From Candidatus Melainabacteria bacterium (lineage in GTDB: Bacteria; Cyanobacteriota; Vampirovibrionia; Vampirovibrionales; JAJTHC01): DNA of 9,210 bases. This document shows positions 1-5,838 of the stretch, in pieces. Positions within the stretch are counted from its first letter, which is position 1. Each line of letters starts with the position of its first letter. The translations under genes were made by a program, and so were the position numbers. A model generated the notes under the pieces. That model had not been told where the DNA came from and ran no database searches. It saw nothing but the letters and a program-made list of their open reading frames with translations. The stretch is from contig JAPLIO010000213.1 in NCBI GenBank assembly GCA_026389055.1, forward strand, positions 1-9,210, in the 5' to 3' direction.

Positions 1-10
1 GTACTATGTC

Positions 11-31
11 CCCTCTCCCTCTGGGAGAGGG
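11..31. repeat. Short palindromic intergenic repeat (CCCTCTCCC stem)
   Basis: A perfect 9-bp inverted repeat, CCCTCTCCC at 11-19 and GGGAGAGGG at 23-31 with a TCT loop, is followed by a GGGTGAGGG-like arm up to about 43. This CCCTCTCCC/GGGAGAGGG plus GGGTGAGGG arrangement is a known type of dispersed intergenic repeat in many bacterial genomes. Only one copy lies in this window, so its family status rests on pattern recognition. Confidence 0.6.
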
Positions 32-65
32 CTAGGGTGAGGGTTCTCTGAGCAACCTGCATCCG

Positions 66-134
66 TGTCATTGCGAGCGTAGCGTGGCAATCTCTTAGCC
101 ACTAGGGAAATTTCTCGACAAGCTCGAAATGACA
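66..134. repeat. MITE-like palindromic repeat, TGTCATTGCGAGC type
   Basis: A 69-bp element is bounded by TGTCATTGCGAGC at the left and GCTCGAAATGACA at the right. These ends are inverted repeats matching at 12 of 13 positions. Elements with TGTCATTGCGAGC ends are widespread small non-coding dispersed repeats in bacteria. No transposase is encoded. Its right end supplies the ATG of the small ORF that follows. Confidence 0.7.
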
Positions 135-242
135 AAATATGCTATTCAATCTTTTAATGGGTATGAAGATAAGGGTGGGGACGATTGGTTTGATGGCGAA
201 ACTGGGGACGGTGAGCATTATGATAGTAGTGGCGGAGATTAA
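129..242 (+). CDS. Possible 37-residue acidic Gly/Asp-rich peptide or gene remnant
   Basis: This frame encodes 37 residues. The last 25 or so are dominated by Gly, Asp and Glu (for example GGDDWFDGETGDGEHYDSSG) and end at a TAA. The only ATG lies inside the right end of the palindromic repeat, and I see no Shine-Dalgarno sequence before it. It could be a genuine tiny gene, the surviving 3' tail of a protein interrupted by the repeat, or chance. No family is recognised. A second overlapping frame (157-273, 38 codons) looks less protein-like. Confidence 0.2.
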   Translation: MTKYAIQSFNGYEDKGGDDWFDGETGDGEHYDSSGGD

Positions 243-384
243 CAATAATAAGGTAATGGCTTTCTGTTTTTAAAAAAGCAGATAATATCATTCAATTAGA
301 GGGCTTCTATCGGCGTGAAAATCAGTACAATAAAACCTGTAGTATTTCATTGGAAACACCTTAGAGAGTGAGACCCCCATTTTG
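243..384. other. AT-rich leader upstream of sctR, no gene seen
   Basis: Between the small acidic ORF and sctR there is AT-rich DNA with no convincing coding sequence. A GATAAT hexamer at 281-286 could serve as a -10 element, but no good -35 lies 16-18 bp upstream. The frame of sctR is closed by TAG at 340-342, so the gene cannot extend much further left. Confidence 0.4.
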
Positions 385-1041
385 ATGGCTGGTGCAGCTT
401 CCATTGCCCTAGGTTCTATAGACCCCGCCCTTCAGCTTATTCTGCTGATGGGTTCAATGACGTTGCTACCCTTCATGCTGGCTGGTATGACCAGCTTCAT
501 GCGATACGCCATTGTGTTTTCAATCCTCAAGCAAGCCATGGGAACCCAACAAGTACCCCCTGCTGTTATATTGGTCGGGCTAGCCTTAGTACTAACCTTA
601 TATACCATGGGGCCCGTCTTCGGGGAAATTTACACCGTGGTAGACCCTATGCTGAAAAACCCCAAAGCCAATATTCTGGAAATTTTGGATGAAGGCAGTG
701 TGCCACTCAAAAACTTCATGCTTCGGCAAACTCGCCAAGAAGATGTAAAAATCTTTCTTGAAATGAGCCGAGAAAAACCACCCACTTCCCCCAAAGAATT
801 AGAAATTTGGGAAGTAGCCCCTGCGTATATGCTAAGCGAATTACGCACCTCGTTTGAAATTGGGTTTGTTATTTTTGTACCCTTTGTTATTGTGGATTTA
901 GTGGTTTCTAACATCCTCATGGCGTTAGGTATGATGATGCTTTCCCCCACCATTATTTCCCTCCCCTTTAAAATTCTCATCTTCGTAGCCGTCGATGGAT
1001 GGGGCTTACTGGTAAGAGGGTTAGTGCGTAGTTTCAATTAA
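385..1041 (+). CDS. sctR: Type III secretion export apparatus protein SctR (FliP/SctR family)
   Basis: This is an inner-membrane subunit of the export gate. In this family five R subunits assemble with S and T into the pseudo-helical channel through which secretion substrates leave the cytoplasm. The 218-residue protein has hydrophobic helices near residues 16-36, 40-58 and 60-78, a soluble loop about 85-145, and helices near 155-180 and 192-212. Family blocks include TSFMRYAIVFSILKQAMGTQQVPP (about 36-59, in part), FMLRQTR (111-117) and the very conserved SLPFKILIFVAVDGW (192-206). ALGMMMLSP (180-188) and LPF before the TSF block resemble non-flagellar SctR more than FliP, which usually has SMGMMMLPP. 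There is no signal peptide, and the length fits SctR (about 217) better than FliP (about 245). The start is ATG 385; a TTG directly before it (382) is an alternative. The Shine-Dalgarno sequence is weak. A flagellar FliP remains possible. Confidence 0.85.
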   Translation: MAGAASIALGSIDPALQLILLMGSMTLLPFMLAGMTSFMRYAIVFSILKQAMGTQQVPPAVILVGLALVLTLYTMGPVFGEIYTVVDPMLKNPKANILEILDEGSVPLKNFMLRQTRQEDVKIFLEMSREKPPTSPKELEIWEVAPAYMLSELRTSFEIGFVIFVPFVIVDLVVSNILMALGMMMLSPTIISLPFKILIFVAVDGWGLLVRGLVRSFN

Positions 1042-1056
1042 CGGAAGCATTTCCGT
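1041..1056 (+). other. Small hairpin after sctR stop codon
   Basis: ACGGAA (1041-1046) and TTCCGT (1051-1056) form a perfect 6-bp stem with a GCAT tetraloop that begins at the last base of the sctR stop codon. No T-run follows, so it is not an obvious intrinsic terminator. It may stabilise or punctuate the polycistronic mRNA. A ribosome binding site for sctS follows at 1075-1078. Confidence 0.35.
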
Positions 1057-1093
1057 AGCTTCATAATCTTTAAAAGGAAAACACCCACACACC

Positions 1094-1465
1094 ATGGATT
1101 ACTTGTTGGAACACGTTAGAAAAGGCATTATGTTAAGCCTAATGATTAGTATGCCCTTGGTTTTAGCAGCGGCAGCTATTGGGCTATTGGTGGGTATTTT
1201 GCAGGCGGTTACCCAAGTGCAAGAACAAACCATTAGTGCCGTTCCTAAGCTGATTATCGTGTTTGTATTGCTAATAGCGGGCGGTAGCTTGATGATGCAA
1301 ATGCTGGGCGGGTATATTCGGGAATCTATGCAGTTGGCGTTTCAAACCATTCCCCATGCAGGTAATAGGGTATTACCTCCCGCACCCAATCGGTTTTCAC
1401 GGCAACAAGTGCCGCCTGGGCAGTTTCGGTTTCACTGGCAACCGCCTTCACACTTACGGTTTTAA
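1094..1465 (+). CDS. sctS: Type III secretion export apparatus protein SctS (FliQ/SctS family) with C-terminal extension
   Basis: This small inner-membrane export-gate subunit contributes a two-helix hairpin to the channel formed with SctR and SctT. Residues 13-36 and 52-75 are the two hydrophobic helices. Between them lies the conserved block LQAVTQVQEQT (36-46), closer to SctS (LQAxTQIQEQT) than to typical FliQ (FQAATQINEQT). The family normally ends around residue 86-90, matching LAFQTIP at 81-87 here. This protein has about 35 further residues (89-123) rich in Pro, Arg, Gln and Phe, which do not resemble the family. AGGA at 1075-1078 lies 15 nt before the ATG, a slightly long spacing. The stop is 11 nt before the chosen sctT start, so the two are probably co-transcribed and coupled. 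Confidence 0.83.
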   Translation: MDYLLEHVRKGIMLSLMISMPLVLAAAAIGLLVGILQAVTQVQEQTISAVPKLIIVFVLLIAGGSLMMQMLGGYIRESMQLAFQTIPHAGNRVLPPAPNRFSRQQVPPGQFRFHWQPPSHLRF

Positions 1466-1476
1466 CGAGGGTGATG

Positions 1477-2298
1477 ATGATGGCTTCAGTGGATACCTTT
1501 CAGCGGTTATTAGAAAGCTTCGGGTTGCTACACCAGCAATTGGGCGGTTTTTTAGATGTTTGGTTGTTGACTTTTAGCCGAACGCTGCCCTTTGTAATGC
1601 AAGCCGCCTTGTTTAGCCGAAAAGATATGCCCAGCCCTTTAAAAGTTTCTGTTGCCATGGCAATGACAACGGCACTGATTAACTTGCCTTCGGTTTCTAC
1701 CCAAGCCAGCCTGTTAAAAGAAGCCACGTTGCCACAATTTTTATTGTTTGTGGGGCTGAATGCTCTGTTAGGGTCTATTATTGGGTTTACCACAAAATGG
1801 CTGATTGAAATTATCACCTCTTCAGGGGCATTGACGAATAACCAAATTGGGCTTTCTGCTGCAAACATTATGGACCCTACTACCCAACAACAAAATGCCC
1901 TGATGGGGCCTTTTTTGGGCTTTATTGCCACGCTTATTTATCTTTCCATTGGTGGGTTGGAATGGTTGGTAGGTGGGTTGGCTAAAACTTTTGAATTGAT
2001 TCCGCTTTCTGGGGTGGCTAGCAATTGGTTTTTGCACCTTAGTTTGCCCGAAATTGTGCATTATTCTAAGCAGATTTTAGATACAGGCTTGATTTTGGCC
2101 GCTCCGTTTTTTGTTATTACTATTGTGCTGGATATTATGTTGGGCATTGTGAATAAAACGGCTCAGCAAATTCCTGTTTTCCAGTTGGGGTCTAGTATTA
2201 AGCCGTTGTTGGGGCTGATGATTTTTTACTTGATGTTGCCTAGTTTATTGCCTGTTATTCGGCAGATTTTACTTCGTACTAGTGTCCATTGGCATTAG
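1477..2298 (+). CDS. sctT: Type III secretion export apparatus protein SctT (FliR/SctT family)
   Basis: This polytopic inner-membrane protein is the single-copy subunit that closes the R5-S4-T export gate. The protein of about 273 residues is hydrophobic throughout, with probable helices near 22-42, 55-72, 86-112, 140-165, 200-226 and 240-262. Family blocks are the N-terminal LPFVMQAALFSRKDMP, the central NNQIGLSAANIMDPTTQQQ, and the C-terminal VLDIMLGIVNK and GSSIKPLLGLMIFYLMLP. The centre resembles both FliR and SctT (the latter usually has DNQRG), so the gene alone does not settle which system this is. The start is a run GTG-ATG-ATG-ATG (1471-1482). GAGG at 1467-1470 best fits ATG 1477 (6 nt) or 1480 (9 nt). 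It is third in the sctRST order typical of these operons. Confidence 0.85.
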   Translation: MMASVDTFQRLLESFGLLHQQLGGFLDVWLLTFSRTLPFVMQAALFSRKDMPSPLKVSVAMAMTTALINLPSVSTQASLLKEATLPQFLLFVGLNALLGSIIGFTTKWLIEIITSSGALTNNQIGLSAANIMDPTTQQQNALMGPFLGFIATLIYLSIGGLEWLVGGLAKTFELIPLSGVASNWFLHLSLPEIVHYSKQILDTGLILAAPFFVITIVLDIMLGIVNKTAQQIPVFQLGSSIKPLLGLMIFYLMLPSLLPVIRQILLRTSVHWH

Positions 2299-2315
2299 TC
2301 AATCTATAAATCCTT

Positions 2316-2344
2316 TTAACAAATTACCGCTTTTCTGTTAAAAT
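2316..2344 (+). promoter_or_regulatory. Candidate sigma-70 promoter of yebC-pabB
   Basis: TTAACA (2316-2321) and TAAAAT (2339-2344) are separated by exactly 17 bp, and each matches the sigma-70 consensus at 5 of 6 positions. Both lie within an 8-bp perfect inverted repeat, TTTTAACA at 2314-2321 and TGTTAAAA at 2336-2343, so a dimeric regulator could cover both hexamers. Transcription would start near 2351, giving a leader of about 37 nt before the yebC ATG run. Confidence 0.6.
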
Positions 2345-2387
2345 AATTAGACGATAGTTTAGTGATAGATTAAAGGAACGGGCTACC

Positions 2388-3170
2388 ATGATGATGATGA
2401 TGGGTCGGTGGATGGCGATAAAAAACAAAAAAGCAAGTAGCGATGCGAAAAAAGGGGTAGCACTTGCCAAATATTCTATGGAAATTATTAAAGCCACCAA
2501 ACTGGGTGGTTTGGATATTTCTGCCAATTTTCGGTTACGTACCGCTATTGAAAAAGCCAAGCTCGGTGGACTTTCTAAAGATAGTATTGAAAACGCTCTG
2601 CTTAAAGGCAGTGGTCAGCTAAAAAGCGATAACGTAGAAGAAGTAACCTACGAAGGCTACGGCCCAGGTGGTGTAGCTATCTTCATTGAAACAACCACGG
2701 AAAATAGAAATAGAACCGCTGGGGATATTCGGAGCTACTTCAATAAATTTGAAGGCAATTTCGGGCAAGATGGGTGTGTGGCGTATTTGTTTGCTCAAAA
2801 AGGGCAGATAATCGCTTCTTACCCTGCTTCGCTTTCGTTTGATGACGTGTTTGAATTAGCCGTAGAAGCTGGGGCTGAAGATATTCAGCCCGATGAAACA
2901 TTCCCCGAAAGTAAAGTGGTTATTTATACGGCTTATGAGGAGTTAAACGCCGTTTGCCAAGCCATTACAACCAGTAGCACGGTGTTAAAAATTGAAGAAG
3001 CCGAAATTACCCGCATTCCCGCTACGCAAGCAGAAGTAACCACAGTTGAAGTGGGTAAACCGCTCTACAAATTATTAGCTCAGCTTGAAAACCATGACGA
3101 TGTGCAACAAGTTTATTGCAATGCCACGGTAGATGATGAACTAACCGCCACGTTGGAAGCGATGTTGTAA
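2388..3170 (+). CDS. yebC: YebC/TACO1-family translation factor (PmpR/YeeN-like)
   Basis: This cytoplasmic protein belongs to the YebC/TACO1 family. Its members were long annotated as transcriptional regulators; several are now linked to ribosome function, including relief of stalling at proline runs. Visible family blocks are KKASSDAKKG near the N-terminus, NFRLRTAIEKAK, the hallmark YEGYGPGGVAIFIE, ENRNRTAGDIRSYFNK and GCVAYLF, followed by the usual C-terminal domains. Length is 260 residues, a little over the usual 240-250. The N-terminus reads MGRWMAIKNKK after four extra Met codons, recalling the MGRKW start of the YeeN-like branch rather than the GHSKWANIKH of classic YebC. Five ATG codons run in tandem (2388-2402). 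AAAGGA at 2372-2377 is 10 nt before the first, which supports that start. A strong promoter lies upstream, and pabB follows after 4 nt. Confidence 0.93.
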   Translation: MMMMMGRWMAIKNKKASSDAKKGVALAKYSMEIIKATKLGGLDISANFRLRTAIEKAKLGGLSKDSIENALLKGSGQLKSDNVEEVTYEGYGPGGVAIFIETTTENRNRTAGDIRSYFNKFEGNFGQDGCVAYLFAQKGQIIASYPASLSFDDVFELAVEAGAEDIQPDETFPESKVVIYTAYEELNAVCQAITTSSTVLKIEEAEITRIPATQAEVTTVEVGKPLYKLLAQLENHDDVQQVYCNATVDDELTATLEAML

Positions 3171-3174
3171 TTTG

Positions 3175-4674
3175 ATGCCAACGACTATTGCCTATTCATC
3201 TCCCTTATTAGCCCTGTTGGCTACTGAAAATGCAACGCAACGATATGCCTGTTTGTTGGATGGGCAAGGGGCTTCGAGTAGTACGCTGAATGAATGGAGC
3301 TTTTTGGGACTGGATATTCATGCCCGTTTAGATGTCGTGAATAATCAGTATTATAAAAATGGGCAGTGGGTGGGGTCGCATCAAACAGCAGAAGCCCTAT
3401 TCCAGTGGATTCATCATGAAACCGATGAATTAGTGGGAGAACATGCTTTACACTGTTTGCAAAACGTGTTTGATAGTTCAGTACCTACGATTGCCGATGT
3501 TCCTTTCCAACAAGGCTGGTTGAGTTGTTGGGGTTACGAAGCCAGCCAATTATTGGAGCCTAACCTCGCCCAGGAACCTTTGACCTCGAAACCAGTGAAT
3601 CCCTTTGAGGGCATGCGGTTATGCTGGTTTGATAGTATTTTAGCGTGGCATAAACCAACCAATACCTTTTATGCGTTTGGTGTGAACCCTGAACGATTAA
3701 CGTGGTATCTGTCTCAATTGCATAGATGGGAACCCTTGGTGGGCAATGATATTAGCAAAGAAATATCCCCTTTTTCGCAAGCGTGGCTAGCCAGCTATCA
3801 ATCTAGTTTTACGGCAGAAGCCTTTGAAAAAGCAGTTCATACCATTCAACAGCATATTCAACAGGGCGATTTGTATCAAGCTAATTTATCCGTGCAATGG
3901 CAAAAAAAATTAGATGAACTAAACCCTTTAGCATTATTTGAACTGCTCTGCAAGCGAAATCCCTCCCCTTTTTCAGGGTTGTTTAAAACTCCGCAAGGGT
4001 GGGTGCTCAGTAATTCCCCTGAACGCTTAGTGCGATGTGATAGCCATGGCAAGCTAGAAACCCGACCGATTGCTGGTACCAGAGGCAGAGGAGCAACATC
4101 TGAAGCAGATGAAGCCATTGTAGCCACCTTGCTTGCTAACGAAAAAGAACGAGCCGAACACCTAATGCTGGTGGATTTAGAACGCAACGATTTAGGCAAA
4201 GTGTGCGAAGTGGGTAGCGTGCATGTGGATGAACTATTCGCCATTGAACGCTATTCCCATGTAACGCATTTGGTTTCCAATATTACGGGGCAAAAGCGGG
4301 AATCTGCCGATTGGTTAGGGGTGCTCCAAGCCGTTTTCCCTGGGGGTACCATTACAGGATGCCCCAAATTGCGATGTATACAAACCCTTGCAACCATAGA
4401 GCCCGTTACCCGAGGGGCTTATACAGGCAGCATGGGCTTTGTGGATGTGTTGCACGGCACGTTTGACTTCAATATTTTAATTAGAACGCTAACCCTGTTG
4501 CCCACCAACCCCATAGGGCATAGTAATGTAGCTGGTAATGGTAGCTACAACGTAGTATTTCAAGCAGGGGCGGGTATTGTGTATGATTCCGTGGCGGAGC
4601 ATGAATATAAGGAATCGTTGCGGAAAGCTTCGGCTATTTTTGAGGTGTTGGAATACTTTACGCACCAGAAATAA
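3175..4674 (+). CDS. pabB: Chorismate-utilising enzyme, aminodeoxychorismate/anthranilate synthase component I
   Basis: The 499-residue cytoplasmic enzyme aminates chorismate using ammonia from a separate glutamine amidotransferase, feeding folate (aminodeoxychorismate) or tryptophan (anthranilate) synthesis. The N-terminal domain covers about 1-190 and the chorismate-binding domain about 213-495. Motifs are GDLYQANLSVQW, FSGLFKTPQGWVLSNSPER, ETRPIAGTRGRG, NEKERAEHLMLVDLERNDLG, RYSHVTHLVSNITG, FPGGTITGCPK (388-398), and RGAYTGSMGF with FNILIRTL. Classic PabB has Lys in PIKGT, whereas this protein has Ala (Ala300), as in TrpE and some PabB-like enzymes, so the product cannot be assigned from sequence alone. 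No amidotransferase partner (PabA/TrpG) lies in the window. The start is ATG 3175, with TTG 3172 just before it. It is 4 nt after yebC without its own clear Shine-Dalgarno, which suggests translational coupling. The stop is 4 nt before the 3' end of the convergent tRNA gene. Confidence 0.9.
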   Translation: MPTTIAYSSPLLALLATENATQRYACLLDGQGASSSTLNEWSFLGLDIHARLDVVNNQYYKNGQWVGSHQTAEALFQWIHHETDELVGEHALHCLQNVFDSSVPTIADVPFQQGWLSCWGYEASQLLEPNLAQEPLTSKPVNPFEGMRLCWFDSILAWHKPTNTFYAFGVNPERLTWYLSQLHRWEPLVGNDISKEISPFSQAWLASYQSSFTAEAFEKAVHTIQQHIQQGDLYQANLSVQWQKKLDELNPLALFELLCKRNPSPFSGLFKTPQGWVLSNSPERLVRCDSHGKLETRPIAGTRGRGATSEADEAIVATLLANEKERAEHLMLVDLERNDLGKVCEVGSVHVDELFAIERYSHVTHLVSNITGQKRESADWLGVLQAVFPGGTITGCPKLRCIQTLATIEPVTRGAYTGSMGFVDVLHGTFDFNILIRTLTLLPTNPIGHSNVAGNGSYNVVFQAGAGIVYDSVAEHEYKESLRKASAIFEVLEYFTHQK

Positions 4675-4678
4675 AAAT

Positions 4679-4761
4679 TGCCGAAGAAGGGAGTTGAACC
4701 CTCACGAGCTTTCGCCCACATGTACCTGAAACATGCGTGTATACCATTTCACCACTTCGGC
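4679..4761 (-). tRNA. tRNA-Leu (anticodon CAG)
   Basis: The minus strand folds into a complete class II tRNA of 83 nt. The acceptor stem is GCCGAAG paired with CTTCGGC (7 bp) plus discriminator A. The anticodon stem CATGT/ACATG carries loop TTCAGGT with anticodon CAG (complement at 4726-4728), reading CUG. A long variable arm (GGGC-GAAA-GCTC) marks a leucine-type tRNA, and the T arm GAGGG-TTCAACT-CCCTT is standard. The 3' CCA is not encoded, because the genomic bases after the discriminator are ATT. The gene faces pabB tail to tail. Confidence 0.95.
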
Positions 4762-4854
4762 AAGGTGCTTATTTATTATCGCTAAAACACCCATTAAATC
4801 AAGCGATAGATTAGTTGAGCATTCATACCGATTGATAGTTTAAATAGCGTATTT

Positions 4855-4929
4855 TGTCATCCTGAGTGAAGCGAAGGATCTCCCGAGACGACAAACACAG
4901 GAAATGTTTCGTATTCGCTCAACATGACG
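4855..4929. repeat. MITE-like palindromic repeat, TGTCATCCTGAG type
   Basis: A 75-bp non-coding element begins TGTCATCCTGAG and ends CTCAACATGACG. The ends are imperfect inverted repeats matching at 9 of 12 positions. The interior reads GTGAAGCGAAGGATCTC, the usual core of this widespread dispersed repeat type. It differs in sequence from the element at 66-134 but shares the TGTCAT/ATGAC end logic. It lies between the tRNA and the 3' end of the glycine-zipper gene. Confidence 0.7.
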
Positions 4930-4955
4930 TTATGTAAACGATGAATGGGTAAAAC

Positions 4956-5636
4956 CTAGTTCGTCATGGTCATAATTTGATTTTCCAAAATCATCTGTTG
5001 CGTCTGTTCATCTCGCCGACGGCTTTCATTACGTGCCAACCGCTGGCTAAACGAATCGCCCGTTTCTGCCTTCAACGCCTTATTTCCTTGCCCTAAAGTC
5101 GCTGTAGGCCCCGTTAAATCCATCATTTCAAACACATTTTTATTCACCCAAGCTTGGTTTCTCGCTGCTTCATTACCTGAAAGCCAACCAAATAATGTGC
5201 CGAATAAAGCCCCAGCCCCTGCACCTAATGCAATAAAGCCTAAACCTTTTAAAAAATCAATGCTGTGTTTTTGTATAAGTGCTAACATAGCCACAGAAAT
5301 ACCGCCTAAAACGGCACCTGCACCCGTACCAATAATGGCTCCCCATTTGATGGCTTCTTTCTTAATCACTTCAGGGCCTGCCAAAAAAGCCACCAGCGGT
5401 GCCCGATAATCCAAATCTTCCGCACATAAAATGCTTTGGGGTTGCTTACGAGTAAGGGCTTGCTGTATCAACACATCGCCCGGTATATCATCACTGCCTT
5501 GCCTTGGCTGAATATTGGGTAGTAAAGGCGATTGATTTTCTTCTATTACTGTTTCAGAAGCCGTTGCTTTCCCTGCGGGAATGGCTGAATACCCTGTGTT
5601 TACCGCTGAATGAGAACTATTAAGGTTAATCGTCAT
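4956..5636 (-). CDS. Hypothetical protein with two glycine-rich membrane helices (bilobal hydrophobic domain)
   Basis: No family is recognised. The 226-residue protein begins with about 90 polar residues rich in Ser, Gln and Pro that look disordered. Two hydrophobic segments follow at about 98-121 (GAIIGTGAGAVLGG then SVAMLALI) and 131-153 (GLGFIALGAGAGALFGTLFG), joined by a loop of about nine residues. Both are full of small-residue GxxxG-type spacing, as in glycine-zipper membrane hairpins. The C-terminal 70 residues are charged and Arg/Glu/Gln-rich. There is no signal peptide. The start is ATG at 5636; a GTG three codons upstream (5645) is possible, and neither has a clear ribosome binding site. 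It is transcribed divergently from the DUF62 gene. The paired hydrophobic lobes resemble type III-secreted membrane-inserting proteins in layout only, and any link to sctRST is inference. Confidence 0.75.
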   Translation of the reverse strand: MTINLNSSHSAVNTGYSAIPAGKATASETVIEENQSPLLPNIQPRQGSDDIPGDVLIQQALTRKQPQSILCAEDLDYRAPLVAFLAGPEVIKKEAIKWGAIIGTGAGAVLGGISVAMLALIQKHSIDFLKGLGFIALGAGAGALFGTLFGWLSGNEAARNQAWVNKNVFEMMDLTGPTATLGQGNKALKAETGDSFSQRLARNESRRRDEQTQQMILENQIMTMTN

Positions 5637-5838
5637 AACGCACACCGTTTTCGCTTTCTACAAGAAAATAAGTTAATAACACACTGTTTATAAGTAGATA
5701 AAAACCAAACGGCATCTGTTTTGTGCTAGGTATTTAGCGTTTTATTAGATTTTGTTGCCAATGATAGGCTTGCATCTTTGCCATGAAAGCACTTATAGTG
5801 GAGGTAATAGATAGTCTTCAGAAAGCCAAACGCACCTT

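Noticed and set aside
630..1037. Minus-strand 135-codon ORF under sctR
   Set aside because: It is antisense to conserved SctR motifs and reads as a low-similarity Ser/Lys/Thr-rich shadow.
1041..1056. Rho-independent terminator between sctR and sctS
   Set aside because: The stem is only 6 bp and no T-run follows; the genes are most likely co-transcribed.
1356..1577. A 73-codon plus-strand ORF across the sctS-sctT junction
   Set aside because: It is out of frame with two well-supported family genes that cover it, and its translation has no family features.
1500..2061. Minus-strand ORFs of 143 and 79 codons under sctT
   Set aside because: They are antisense to a clear SctT/FliR gene and have no start signals or domains.
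2324..2560. Minus-strand 78-codon ORF across the yebC start
   Set aside because: It is antisense to the yebC promoter, ATG run and conserved N-terminal domain; the hydrophobic look comes from reading AT-rich codons backwards.
3876..4244. Minus-strand 122-codon ORF under pabB
   Set aside because: It is opposite the chorismate-binding motifs and has Ser-rich shadow composition.
4855..4929. Insertion sequence
   Set aside because: It is only 75 bp, with no transposase; it is a small dispersed repeat.
5800..5804. GGAGG as the ribosome binding site of the DUF62 gene
   Set aside because: It lies 34 nt before ATG 5839, no in-frame start exists nearer, and an in-frame stop is at 5812-5814.
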